Both the position numbers and the translations under genes were made by a program. The notes beneath the pieces were generated by a model. The model was not told where the DNA came from. It searched no databases and was given only the letters and a program-made list of their open reading frames with translations. Of a DNA stretch of 64,000 bases, positions 36,271 to 44,526 are shown piece after piece; the stretch's first letter is position 1; every line of letters starts with the position of its first letter. The stretch is from PSRF01 sp051000815 (lineage in GTDB: Bacteria; Acidobacteriota; Blastocatellia; Pyrinomonadales; Pyrinomonadaceae), in assembly GCA_051000815.1 (NCBI GenBank), contig JBPCNX010000084.1, positions 38,604 to 102,603 on the forward strand, written 5' to 3'.

Positions 36271-36402
36271 AGTCCAAGGTCCAACGTCCAAAGTCCAATG
36301 TTCACCAGCGTATGAGGTTCTTCTCACGCCGGCGATTGAATGCTCCCAAAGCGACATCAGAAAATCACGGAACAAGACTTTGGACATTGGACTTTGGACT
36401 TG
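36271..36402. repeat. Inverted arrays of GTCCAAN with all four bases in the last position
   Basis: The left arm (36273-36300) runs GTCCAAG, GTCCAAC, GTCCAAA, GTCCAAT, so the seventh base takes each of the four values. The right arm (about 36377-36402) carries GACTTTG, GACATTG, GACTTTG and GACTTGG. The loop is about 75 bases. The right arm lies inside the 3' end of glyQS. Confidence 0.88.
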
Positions 36403-37822
36403 GGAAAGGATTGAGCCTTCTCTGCAGATATTCGCTCAGCTCCGATACTTTAACCCTTTCCTGTTCCCAGGTGTCTCGGTCGCGCACCGTCACCGATTGG
36501 TCTTCCAGTGATTGATGATCGACGGTCACACAAAACGGCGTCCCGATCTCATCCTGGCGCGCGTAGAGTTTGCCAATTCCGCCGGTATCATCGTAAACCG
36601 CGCGCAGCGTGGGCTGTAGTGAACGCTTGATCGCTTTCGCCATGCCCACTATCTCCGGCTTGTTCTTCGCCAGCGGAAGAATAGCAGCTTTGATCGGAGA
36701 CAGCGTCGGATTGAGTTTGAGAATGACCCGCGTCTCGCCCTTATCGTTAGTCTTCTCGGAATAAGCATCCAGCAGCAAAGCCAGCACTGTACGGTTGACA
36801 CCTGCAGCCGGCTCGATTACGTAAGGGTAGAAACGTTCCTTCGTTGCTTCATCAAAGTAGGATAGATCTTCTGTGGAGTCAGGATTGAGTCGTTTACCTT
36901 CGGCGTCCTCAGGTTTCTTTGAATGTGTCCGCAGATCGAAATCAGTCCTATTGGCGATCCCCATCAATTCGTCCCATTGACGTTCCTCCTCAGCGCGATC
37001 CGGGAAAAAACGGTAATGAATATCTACGGTGCGTTTCGCGTAATGAGCAAGCTCCTCCGGTGGCTGTTCGTAGAGTCGGAGATTCTCCGCGGCGATACCA
37101 AGGCTGAGAAACCACTTGTAACAGTTATCAATCCATTCCTGATGGACCTGCTCGTCTTCACCGGGACGAACGAAGTATTCCATTTCCATCTGTTCAAACT
37201 CACGCGTACGAAAGATGAAGTTGCCTGGTGTGACTTCATTACGAAACGACTTTCCAATTTGAGCGACGCCAAAAGGCAGTTTCCTGCGGCTCGTAGTGAG
37301 GATATTCGCAAAATTAACAAAGATTCCCTGCGCCGTTTCCGGTCGCAAATACACAAGCGATGAAGCGTCGTCTTCAGCAGTTGCGCCCACATGGCTTCGA
37401 AACATGAGATTGAAGGGACGGGGTTCGGTCCAATCTATGGCGCCGCAGTTGGGACATTTTATGTTTTCCAGGCTCGCGGAATTTCCTGCACCCTCTCCCT
37501 GCACTTCGTCAACGAGCTTATCCGCCCGATACCGACTCTTGCACTTGCGGCAGTCGATTAGTGGATCGCTGAACGTGTCTTCATGACCGGAGTATTTCCA
37601 AACCAGGCGATTCAGAATAATCGACGAATCGAGGCCCTCCATATCGTCGCGCTCGTAAACCATCCAGCGCCACCACGCCTGTTTTACGTTATTGCAAAGT
37701 TCAACGCCGAGCGGACCGTAATCCCAGGCGCTTCCGAGACCCCCGTAGATTTCCGACGAGGGATAAACAAATCCGCGCCGCTTGGAGAGGGAAACGATTG
37801 TTTCGATATTAGGTGCTGCCAT
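36365..37822 (-). CDS. glyQS: Glycyl-tRNA synthetase, dimeric single-chain type
   Basis: This class II synthetase charges tRNA-Gly. The 485 residues include motif 1, an insertion with four zinc-type cysteines (C91, C94, C123, C126), motif 2 (FRNEVTPGNFIFRTREFEQMEMEYF), motif 3 (AAGVNRTVLALLLDAYSE near 325) and the anticodon-binding domain with the GTPFCVTVDH segment. The last dozen residues, from the FPSPKS segment to the stop, are encoded by the heptad repeat arm at about 36377-36402 and are probably an unstructured tail. The ATG starts cleanly at 37822. The 129-base gap to the 51-residue gene holds that gene's terminator. Confidence 0.95.
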   Translation of the reverse strand: MAAPNIETIVSLSKRRGFVYPSSEIYGGLGSAWDYGPLGVELCNNVKQAWWRWMVYERDDMEGLDSSIILNRLVWKYSGHEDTFSDPLIDCRKCKSRYRADKLVDEVQGEGAGNSASLENIKCPNCGAIDWTEPRPFNLMFRSHVGATAEDDASSLVYLRPETAQGIFVNFANILTTSRRKLPFGVAQIGKSFRNEVTPGNFIFRTREFEQMEMEYFVRPGEDEQVHQEWIDNCYKWFLSLGIAAENLRLYEQPPEELAHYAKRTVDIHYRFFPDRAEEERQWDELMGIANRTDFDLRTHSKKPEDAEGKRLNPDSTEDLSYFDEATKERFYPYVIEPAAGVNRTVLALLLDAYSEKTNDKGETRVILKLNPTLSPIKAAILPLAKNKPEIVGMAKAIKRSLQPTLRAVYDDTGGIGKLYARQDEIGTPFCVTVDHQSLEDQSVTVRDRDTWEQERVKVSELSEYLQRRLNPFPSPKSNVQSLVP

Positions 37823-37886
37823 AGGCCGTTAATCGTAAAGGTGGAACTGGAATTAGTAAACGGAGGAATGCGGCTTCATTAATGTG

Positions 37887-37915
37887 AAAAAAGAGGAGCG
37901 CCGATCACGCTCCTC
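37887..37915 (-). terminator. Rho-independent terminator of the 51-residue membrane protein gene
   Basis: On the minus strand the 8-bp perfect stem GAGGAGCG / CGCTCCTC (37893-37915) is followed by six T (37892-37887). It lies 37 bases after the stop at 37952. Confidence 0.85.
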
Positions 37916-37951
37916 AATTCCAGCAAAATCTGAGACAAGTTCTTTCGTTAT

Positions 37952-38107
37952 TTACCTGCTGGGTGTTTGAACGTTAACGTCAATCTTCTGTGTGCCACCG
38001 CCGAAAAGGCGCCCGCGGAAAGCAAACAGGACTACGAGAACTATGATCACGAAGATCACCAGCACCGCTACGACACCGGCGCTGCCGCCACCACCATTGT
38101 CACCCAT
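37952..38107 (-). CDS. Small single-pass membrane protein, 51 residues
   Basis: The short frame MGDNGGGGSAG... has an almost perfect ribosome site (AGGAGGAA, six bases before ATG at 38107) and its own terminator. Residues about 11-30 are a strongly hydrophobic helix (VVAVLVIFVIIVLVVLFAF). A short basic/polar tail follows (RGRLFGGGTQKIDVNVQTPSR). The glycine-rich N terminus would lie on one side of the membrane and the charged tail on the other. Function is unknown; it may be a stress or envelope microprotein. The strong translation signals make it a good candidate for real expression. Confidence 0.75.
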   Translation of the reverse strand: MGDNGGGGSAGVVAVLVIFVIIVLVVLFAFRGRLFGGGTQKIDVNVQTPSR

Positions 38108-38192
38108 GGAAAATTCCTCCTGTTAAATGAAACTCAATGTTGGGGGCTTATGATTCGGGGAAGTCGGGCTTGTTGTTACCACATGCGCGAAG

Positions 38193-38325
38193 AAGTCTCA
38201 AGTCTCAGGTCCTAATGTCTCAGACCTCAAACCCGAGAATCTCAGCCCAGAAGACTTCAGCCCTCAAAAAAAGTCTCAAGTCTCGGAAACTTGAGACTTG
38301 AGACTTGAGACTTGAGACTTGAGAC
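38193..38325. repeat. Inverted arrays of the 7-base word GAGACTT / AAGTCTC
   Basis: The right side (38289-38325) has five tandem copies of TTGAGAC. The left side (from 38193) opens with AAGTCTC copies, then drifts through AATGTCT, CAGACCT and CAAACCC while keeping the 7-base step. It fills the spacer between the PEGA/OmpA gene and the 51-residue gene. Confidence 0.85.
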
Positions 38326-38341
38326 ACCCACAACCTGCGTA

Positions 38342-39370
38342 TTAATTTCGCCGGCGTCGGCGAGCGGGCGATTCCGGAGCCGGCCTTACATCACCAGGCT
38401 GAATCGTAGGCCGTGGTTGCGGCGGCGTAGCGCCGCTCGGCAGTATCCACAGTTCCACGCAATCGTCTTCGCGGAAGCCGCCATTGATCATTTTGATTCG
38501 CGATGCGTCGATGCCGCGTCGCGTCACGAGATAATCGTGGGCACGAGCGCCTCGGCGATCCGCTTCGCCAACGCGGCTCGTCCGTCCAGCATAGGAAAAG
38601 ATGTAAGCGGTTGCCGAAGGATCGTTTTGCAGTTCTACAACCAGGTTGTCCAGGCGAGCCTTGAGGTCGTCATGCGAACAGTTGCAGCAAATATCAAACT
38701 CTCTACCCTCGCGATGCACCTGGGGTCTTCCTGGAATTGAGGTTGAAGCATACGCAACTTGCCGGCAGGTGACTTCACCGGAACCATCGTTCACTACCAG
38801 CGTCGCCATAATGGTCTGATTGCCCAGCCCGGTGGAATCTACGGCGATGGTGGGAGTGCCGACGCCGCTAAGAATCTTTGCCGCGCCCGGAGTCACAGTC
38901 CAGGTGTAATTAAGTGGTGTGGTTCCGTTGTAGGACACATCAGCCGTGTAAGTAACCACGTCTCCTTCGTTAACTGTCGTCGGCGCGGAAAGATTTACTG
39001 GATACGGGCAAGGAGAAGCGATGAGCGGCAGACCCGGTCTGTAATTTAGAGTCACGCACTTGATGCGGCCGGCATCCAGATTGAATTCACGAGCCCAGCG
39101 CTGTCCGTCTGGAAGAATGATCACCACGGTGTGCATCCCTGGCTCGCGATTCCACGAGCGCCACTCGGCTGTAGTGGTTCCTTCGGGCTTGCCATTCACT
39201 TCAATCGGCAGACCGGCGGGAGATGTTTGAATTTTTATTACTCCATGCTTAGCAGGTTTTCTCTTCGCTTCGGCAGAACGGGGATGAACTGCAAAAAACG
39301 TCAGTGTAAGCAGGGCAACAATGGCAAACTTGCCATAGGCGAAATTGTTTCGGGCCATCTTCAGTTTCAT
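38342..39370 (-). CDS. Exported PEGA-domain protein with OmpA-like C-terminal region
   Basis: Signal peptide at residues about 12-33. A PEGA-like domain follows (residues about 40-95, with IKIQTSPAGLPIEVNGKPEG), then an immunoglobulin/PKD-like domain (about 115-210, NYTWTVTPG). The C-terminal part (about 225-320) has OmpA-family features: helix-strand order, the YAGRTSRVGEADRRGARAHDYLV segment, and DDCVELWI. OmpA domains bind peptidoglycan, so it probably tethers something at the cell wall. The end is Pro/Arg-rich. The ATG at 39370 has GGAGGAGGG upstream, located in the last codons of the PEP-CTERM gene, so the two are translated together. Confidence 0.8.
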   Translation of the reverse strand: MKLKMARNNFAYGKFAIVALLTLTFFAVHPRSAEAKRKPAKHGVIKIQTSPAGLPIEVNGKPEGTTTAEWRSWNREPGMHTVVIILPDGQRWAREFNLDAGRIKCVTLNYRPGLPLIASPCPYPVNLSAPTTVNEGDVVTYTADVSYNGTTPLNYTWTVTPGAAKILSGVGTPTIAVDSTGLGNQTIMATLVVNDGSGEVTCRQVAYASTSIPGRPQVHREGREFDICCNCSHDDLKARLDNLVVELQNDPSATAYIFSYAGRTSRVGEADRRGARAHDYLVTRRGIDASRIKMINGGFREDDCVELWILPSGATPPQPRPTIQPGDVRPAPESPARRRRRN

Positions 39371-39375
39371 TTCGA

Positions 39376-39981
39376 TTAGCCCTCCTCCGTCGTTTCGATC
39401 TGAGCGTTAAGCTTCGCTTTCAGGAGCCGTCGACGCAGACCCCCTGCGACAGCCGCGAGGCCTGATCCGAACAACAACAGCGAAGCCGGTTCGGGAACCG
39501 GAGTCGGCGGAGTAGGCGTCGCAACCGGAGGAGTTGGACTTGGAATTACGCGTTCACAAGTGACGCAGTCGTCGTCGTCGATGAAGAAAAAGGGTATTGC
39601 TGCCAGGAAAAGCAATGGCCACTTGGGAAATCCGCCAGCTACAGTCACTTCACCGCAGTCACAAACCGCTCCCTCAACATCGCCCTGAACGCTGATGTTT
39701 ACAGGACTCTGAGGGTCTTGAGTGTCGACAACAAGACCTGAAAGCAAGGAGTCGGAATTGCCGAAGGTCGCCGAACCATCAAACTTATCTAAGTTCCCGG
39801 TTCCTCCTGCTAAGTGGGTACTGGAAGTCTGCGAGCGAAGATGGAGTTCAGGAGGATTTTGATAATTGCCAAAGATTTGAATTACGTCGCCAATTGCCAC
39901 TGGCCCAGCCTGGACCGGCGTGCTCGCCACGAGCAAGAGACTGAGTAATACGGCAATGGGGCGAAAAGCTTGACTCCTCAA
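39376..39981 (-). CDS. PEP-CTERM sorting-domain protein
   Basis: The C terminus has a textbook PEP-CTERM tail: VPEPASLLLFGSGLAAVAGGLRRR, motif plus hydrophobic helix plus basic cluster, preceded by a Pro/Thr-rich linker. Such tails are recognised and removed by exosortase. A signal peptide covers residues 1-25. An odd second hydrophobic stretch (KWPLLFLAAIPFFF, then four Asp) lies just before the linker. The start is TTG, supported by GGAGGAA eight bases upstream; there is no internal Met. It precedes the PEGA/OmpA gene by five bases. No exosortase gene is in the window. Confidence 0.8.
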   Translation of the reverse strand: MRSQAFRPIAVLLSLLLVASTPVQAGPVAIGDVIQIFGNYQNPPELHLRSQTSSTHLAGGTGNLDKFDGSATFGNSDSLLSGLVVDTQDPQSPVNISVQGDVEGAVCDCGEVTVAGGFPKWPLLFLAAIPFFFIDDDDCVTCERVIPSPTPPVATPTPPTPVPEPASLLLFGSGLAAVAGGLRRRLLKAKLNAQIETTEEG

Positions 39982-40000
39982 AGGTGAAGGTTCCTCCTGC

Positions 40001-40030
40001 GTCTTTTTCTTCGAAGGGATCGAAAAAGAC
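40001..40030. other. Short hairpin upstream of the PEP-CTERM gene
   Basis: GTCTTTTTC and GAAAAAGAC (9 bp) are inverted around 12 bases, 20 bases upstream of the TTG start. It may be a leader structure; no regulator is indicated. Confidence 0.4.
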
Positions 40031-40171
40031 TTCGTGTTCTTAAGGACCTGGTGAAGACCGGAAATGATGGACTAACTACAAACCCTCAGGTGGGCTTCAC
40101 TGGTGTTAAGAGGAGATGCTCAATGAGATGGCGATTCCAGTGTAGGACCAAAGACTGGAGTGGTAAACAAA

Positions 40172-40203
40172 AAGAAGGAGGTTTGCGATAACCACAAACC
40201 TCC
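40172..40203 (-). terminator. Terminator of pnp
   Basis: On the minus strand the 9-bp stem GGAGGTTTG / CAAACCTCC (40177-40203) is followed by a T-rich run (TTCTTTTTG). It lies 26 bases after the pnp stop. Confidence 0.8.
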
Positions 40204-40228
40204 CGAAAAACCTCAAGTTTGATCTTTG

Positions 40229-42367
40229 TTAATCCGAGTCCCCTGCGTTTGCCGCCTCGGCCTTGCGCTCCTCATCCCGCAAAACTGCTTTGCGCGAGAG
40301 TTTGATCTTGTTGCCCTCTTTACCGATGCATTTGACCAGTATTTGCTGGCCCTCCTTGAGCTCATCGCGGACGTCTTTCACGCGGCGATCTGCAATCTCT
40401 GAAATGTGCAACAGACCATCAGTTCCGGGAAATATCTCCACAAAGGCACCAAAATCCACAATTCGCGATACGGTGCCGAGATAGCTCTGGCCAATTTCCG
40501 CCTCCGCTGTGAGACCGCGGATACGGGCCACAGCAGCCTCAGCGGCTTCCCCGCTCGCAGTAGCAATCGAGATGGTGCCGTCGTCAGAAACATCGATTTT
40601 CGCGCCCGTCTCTTCCACTAGTGAGCGGATGATTTTGCCGCCAGGTCCAATGACGTCGCGAATCTTGTCAGGGTTAATCTTGATTTGGATGATGCGGGGA
40701 GCGAAAGAGGAAATGTCTGCGCGCGGCGCGGCGATGGCCTGCTCCATCACGCTCAGAATGTGCAGGCGGCCCTTCTTGGCCTGCTCCAACGCCTCGGCCA
40801 TGATTTGGGCGTTGATGCCGCCAATCTTGATGTCCATCTGCAACGCGGTGATTCCGTCTCTTGTTCCGGTAACTTTGAAATCCATGTCGCCGTAGTGGTC
40901 CTCAGCGCCGGCAATGTCCGTCAGAATCGCGTACTTATTTCCCTCCATCACCAGGCCCATCGCGACGCCTGCTACGGGCGCCTTTAGAGGCACACCGGCA
41001 TCCATCAGTGACAGAACACCGCCGCACACGCTGGCCATCGAAGAAGAACCATTCGACTCCGTGATGTCGGCGACGATGCGGATCGTATAAGGAAATACGC
41101 TTTCATCCGGAAGCACGGACTCGATTGCACGACGAGCGAGGGCCCCATGACCAATCTCTCTGCGACTGGATCCGCCAAAGCGGCCAACTTCGCCTACTGA
41201 GTAATGAGGGAAATTGTAGTGCAGCAGAAAACGCCGCTTCAGTTCGCCCTTTTCCAGGTCGTCGATGTACTGCTCGTCTTCCTTAGTGCCGAGAGTCGTT
41301 GAAACCATCGCCTGAGTTTCGCCACGCGTAAACAGAGCGGAACCGTGAACTCGCGGCAACCAACCGACTTCACAACTAATGGGACGAATCTCTGAGAACC
41401 GGCGACCGTCGGGACGACGTCGCTTATCGAGAATGTCTTCGCGGAAAATCGACTCCTTGAGATGGTCGAATATCGCCTTGGCCATCTGTCGCTGCTCCGG
41501 CATATCCGCAGGATTAGCGTCGGCCACTTCCTTCTTCAATTCGTCCACAGCCGCATAGCTCGCCCGCTTTTCTTTGTTTGTCGTGTCGAGTGCTTCGCGC
41601 AGGCGTTCGCTGTAGTTACGTTTGATCTCCTCGAGCATTTCTTCATTGAGGCTGGGCGCCACCACTTCACGCTTGGTGATTTCCAGGGCCTTGTAGAGTT
41701 CATTCTGCCAACGGCAAAGACGATTTATTTCCTTGTGCGCCAGCATCAGAGCCTCAACCATGATCTCCTCGGAGACTTCCGAAGCACCGGCCTCGACCAT
41801 CACGATGGCCTCTTCGGTGCCTGCGACAATCAGGTTCAGACGCGAATCGCGCACTTCATCGTAAGTGGGATTGATAATGTAACGTCCGTCGATAAGTCCG
41901 ACGCGAACGCCTGCAATCGGATTCATAAACGGAATGTCGGAAAGGAACAGAGCGCAGGATGCCCCGGTAATTGCGATTACGTCAGGGTTATTTTCAGTAT
42001 CGGCGGAGATAACGGTGGCGATCACCTGGGTCTCATTACGATAGCCTTCGGCAAACAATGGCCGGCAGGGCCGATCGATCAAGCGGCAGGTCAGAACTTC
42101 CTTTTCATTCGGCCGGCCTTCGCGGCGAAAGTAGTTGCCGGGAATGCGTCCCGCGGCAAATTGTGATTCACGATACTCAACCGTGAGAGGAAAGAAATCG
42201 ATGCCCTCGCGAGGGGTTGGAGCACCGACGGCGGCCACTAACAACATCGTGTCGCCATAACGAATGATAACTGAGCCGTCAGCTTGCTTGGCCACGTGCC
42301 CAGCCTCGACTGTCAACTCCTTATCTCCTAATTTGATCGATTCTTTGAGGTACTTCTTAACTGGCAT
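40229..42367 (-). CDS. pnp: Polynucleotide phosphorylase
   Basis: PNPase is a phosphate-dependent 3'-5' exoribonuclease and part of RNA decay machinery. The 712 residues carry two RNase PH domains (about 10-230 and 320-545) joined by the helical linker. A KH domain (about 555-615, with GPGGKIIRSLVEETGAKID) and an S1 domain (about 622-692) follow, then a short acidic tail. The ATG has AAGGAG upstream. It lies downstream of rpsO on the same strand, the classic rpsO-pnp arrangement, with a conserved-type hairpin between them. Confidence 0.97.
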   Translation of the reverse strand: MPVKKYLKESIKLGDKELTVEAGHVAKQADGSVIIRYGDTMLLVAAVGAPTPREGIDFFPLTVEYRESQFAAGRIPGNYFRREGRPNEKEVLTCRLIDRPCRPLFAEGYRNETQVIATVISADTENNPDVIAITGASCALFLSDIPFMNPIAGVRVGLIDGRYIINPTYDEVRDSRLNLIVAGTEEAIVMVEAGASEVSEEIMVEALMLAHKEINRLCRWQNELYKALEITKREVVAPSLNEEMLEEIKRNYSERLREALDTTNKEKRASYAAVDELKKEVADANPADMPEQRQMAKAIFDHLKESIFREDILDKRRRPDGRRFSEIRPISCEVGWLPRVHGSALFTRGETQAMVSTTLGTKEDEQYIDDLEKGELKRRFLLHYNFPHYSVGEVGRFGGSSRREIGHGALARRAIESVLPDESVFPYTIRIVADITESNGSSSMASVCGGVLSLMDAGVPLKAPVAGVAMGLVMEGNKYAILTDIAGAEDHYGDMDFKVTGTRDGITALQMDIKIGGINAQIMAEALEQAKKGRLHILSVMEQAIAAPRADISSFAPRIIQIKINPDKIRDVIGPGGKIIRSLVEETGAKIDVSDDGTISIATASGEAAEAAVARIRGLTAEAEIGQSYLGTVSRIVDFGAFVEIFPGTDGLLHISEIADRRVKDVRDELKEGQQILVKCIGKEGNKIKLSRKAVLRDEERKAEAANAGDSD

Positions 42368-42508
42368 GTCTTTGTCTCCTTCGGGACGATGACGCCTGTT
42401 TTCCAGGCGCGCGGGCGTCTCATCCGCCTCGCTTTTCTAAGGTGAAACTTCTTCTCTTTGAGCTTCCTGACAACGTGAAGTCAGCGAATTCAAAGCTGCA
42501 ATAATCGA

Positions 42509-42551
42509 AAAGGCGGCAAGAGCCACTAACCGTGAAGCTCATGCCGCCTTT
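42509..42551 (-). terminator. rpsO-pnp intercistronic hairpin
   Basis: The 10-bp perfect stem AAAGGCGGCA / TGCCGCCTTT (42509-42518 with 42542-42551) lies between rpsO and pnp and ends in TTTTCG on the minus strand. In other bacteria such a hairpin is an attenuator or an RNase III processing site; which applies here is not known. The rest of 42368-42695 shows no gene. Confidence 0.7.
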
Positions 42552-42695
42552 GATGGAAACTCGTAGGCTTAACACGTCTACTTGCTTTGGAGTATCGCCG
42601 TCACGTTCGGCACCCTGGCAAGTTCTTCGATAGACGTGGGGTCTAAAATCCGAGATTCGAAGTTTTCTCGTTTTCGCTAAACCAACAGCTGAGCC

Positions 42696-42965
42696 TTAGC
42701 GACGCAGGCCCAGACGACTCACTACCTCATGGTAACGTTCGATATCTGTGCGTTTCAAATAGTCCAGCATACTACGACGCTGGGAGACCATTTTAAGCAG
42801 GCCCCGGCGTGAATGATTGTCTTTCTTGTGGGTCTTGAAATGTTCGGTGAGTTCGTTGATTCGCTTGCTCAGCAAAGCCACTTGAACCTGTGGTGAGCCG
42901 GTATCCGCGTCGTGGGTCCGGAAGTCGGTCAAAATCTGTGCTTTTGTCTCTTTTGCTAACGACAC
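42696..42965 (-). CDS. rpsO: 30S ribosomal protein S15
   Basis: The 89-residue primary 16S rRNA-binding protein organises the central domain of the 30S subunit. Sequence landmarks are typical: TGSPQVQVALLSKRINELTEHFKTHKKDNHSRRGLLKMVSQRR then LDYLKR. The start is GTG with AGGAGG 13 bases upstream. It is the first gene of the rpsO-pnp pair. Confidence 0.97.
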   Translation of the reverse strand: MSLAKETKAQILTDFRTHDADTGSPQVQVALLSKRINELTEHFKTHKKDNHSRRGLLKMVSQRRSMLDYLKRTDIERYHEVVSRLGLRR

Positions 42966-43197
42966 TGCTTAATATGATCCTCCTCAGCAGCAGTAGATCC
43001 GGCTAAAGTCGGCAACCGCTAAACTTAAAAAGCGGTTCAATTTAACATGGGCCTTCTAAAACTGTCCAGCGAGGGCGCCTGGAGGGTAGTATCCTAAACT
43101 TGAAATGACTCCCGTTGGCTGCTCACAGCCTGCGCCTCCGCGCTTTCACTGAGTTCAGCCTTCTTCTAAAAGTCGACCGGCTCAATGGAGATCTGTT

Positions 43198-43749
43198 ATG
43201 AGAATGCATCCCCGCAAATTACTGGTTTTGATGTTTGTTTTGTTCAGTACCGTAAGTGGGCAGCAAGGCCACACCAAGACCTTGACGGTTGGCCACTTTA
43301 AGAATGAGCCCGTGGAAGTCGTCAGTATCAAGCTCTGTGGCGCCACGGTGACGCCAGGAACAGCGTTCACGATCGGCGACGACTGGACGAAAGATTTAGA
43401 AATAACGATTAAGAACGTATCGGAGCAGCCCGTCAGCTACGTGAATGTCCTTCTTTACACTCCCGCCGATGAAGGCAGCAACCAGATGATCTCCAATTCG
43501 GACTATGAGTTTGGCAGCAGGCCTGATTTTGACGGACCGGTTTCGTTATTGCAGCCGAACGAAACCGCAAAGCTCGTGCACCGGTTTACCCATGGCAATA
43601 CGCGCCACCCGCAGCCGGCGCAGATTCTGTTTCAACAAGTGTTTTGGAACAACGACAAGTGGTTGATGTGGGACGCTGGTAAGCTGATGAGGCGGGTCTC
43701 AGAAGATGAGATGATTTACAAACCAGTTGCGCCCTCGGGCGCGAGGTAG
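43198..43749 (+). CDS. Exported protein of unknown function
   Basis: I recognise no family. The 183 residues begin with a cleavable signal peptide (about residues 7-22, FVLFSTVSG). The rest looks like an immunoglobulin-like beta-sandwich: ITIKNVSEQPVSYVNVLLYTP near 72-92, then SLLQPNETAKLVHRF near 119-133. A GGAG site seven bases upstream fixes the ATG. It is divergent from rpsO and followed by a 776-base repeat-rich spacer. Confidence 0.65.
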   Translation: MRMHPRKLLVLMFVLFSTVSGQQGHTKTLTVGHFKNEPVEVVSIKLCGATVTPGTAFTIGDDWTKDLEITIKNVSEQPVSYVNVLLYTPADEGSNQMISNSDYEFGSRPDFDGPVSLLQPNETAKLVHRFTHGNTRHPQPAQILFQQVFWNNDKWLMWDAGKLMRRVSEDEMIYKPVAPSGAR

Positions 43750-43877
43750 AAGATTCCTAAGAGCTACGTGTCATCGCCGGTGCTACTGAAGGCTTCGGCG
43801 TCCGTCCTTCAGAGCATTGGTTTCTGTACACAGACTGCCGACCTGAGATCCCTACCGCGTTTTGATATTTGATTTTT

Positions 43878-43990
43878 GCGGGCGGTAACGCCTCTCTCCC
43901 AGAATAAACGTCACCGCCCTGGCATTTGGGAGACACTGCTTTGCCCCGTGATGACGCCCGCCGGGTGGGGAAACATCACAGACACCGCTC
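43878..43990 (+). repeat. Complex intergenic repeat, copy 1 (GGGCGGTAACG type)
   Basis: The unit opens with a hairpin, GGGCGGTAACG ... CGTCACCGCCC, and continues through TTTGCCCCGTGATGACG and CCGGGTGGGGAAAC. A second copy in inverted orientation lies at 44238-44343. The two copies agree over about 105 bases with scattered mismatches. Confidence 0.7.
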
Positions 43991-44098
43991 CCACTATCAA
44001 CACAGACTGAATGAAGGATGAATTCCAAAGGAATGAACGGGCGGCTCTTATCTATCGGGACAAGGAGCATGTCAGTGAGCGGGTTCAAAGATCAGATT

Positions 44099-44131
44099 AG
44101 GACACTACATGTTTCGTAAGTGTAGTGTCCT
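44099..44131. repeat. Perfect 11-bp hairpin
   Basis: AGGACACTACA and TGTAGTGTCCT are inverted around the 11-base loop TGTTTCGTAAG. It lies between the two inverted copies of the GGGCGG element. A terminator is unlikely because no T tract follows; it may be a protein-binding site or another mobile repeat. Confidence 0.65.
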
Positions 44132-44237
44132 GTATTTCGGTAGTGCTCTATCAGTATTGCTGATTAGCCACTTGTGCTATAAGACTCACATTCCAGGAAA
44201 ACCCTTTGGAGTTAAACTCCTATTCCGTTTTTTGAGT

Positions 44238-44343
44238 GTGGAGGCGATGGTTGTGGGGCTTCCCGGCTGGGAACGTCACATGTGCCCCATCGTTTCCCAC
44301 GCTGGGCGGTGGCGTCACTGAGGAGAGAGACGTTGCCGCCCTC
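44238..44343 (-). repeat. Complex intergenic repeat, copy 2, inverted (GGGCGGTAACG type)
   Basis: Read on the minus strand this matches 43878-43990: GGGCGGCAACGTCTCTCTC, the CACCGCCC closing arm, then GGGAAACGATGGGGCAC and AGCCGGGAAGCCCCAC. The remainder of 43750-44526 holds no gene. Confidence 0.68.
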
Positions 44344-44526
44344 GTTCTAATCCATCCCGCAAACTAGCGCACTCGCTTTCGAGGGTTCGGTTACGTACCT
44401 TGAGCGTCACTTTCCGAGTCCTCTCCCAGTCGCACGTTCCCTACAGCAACGCGACAACCGCTCGCGGTTCTGTAAAACCTCTCTGTTTGTTACCATCCCC
44501 TTATTCCAAACAATTAGACGAGGCAT

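Noticed and set aside
38193..38325. A CRISPR-like repeat array
   Set aside because: Units are seven bases with no unique spacers and the array is inverted on itself; there are no cas genes.
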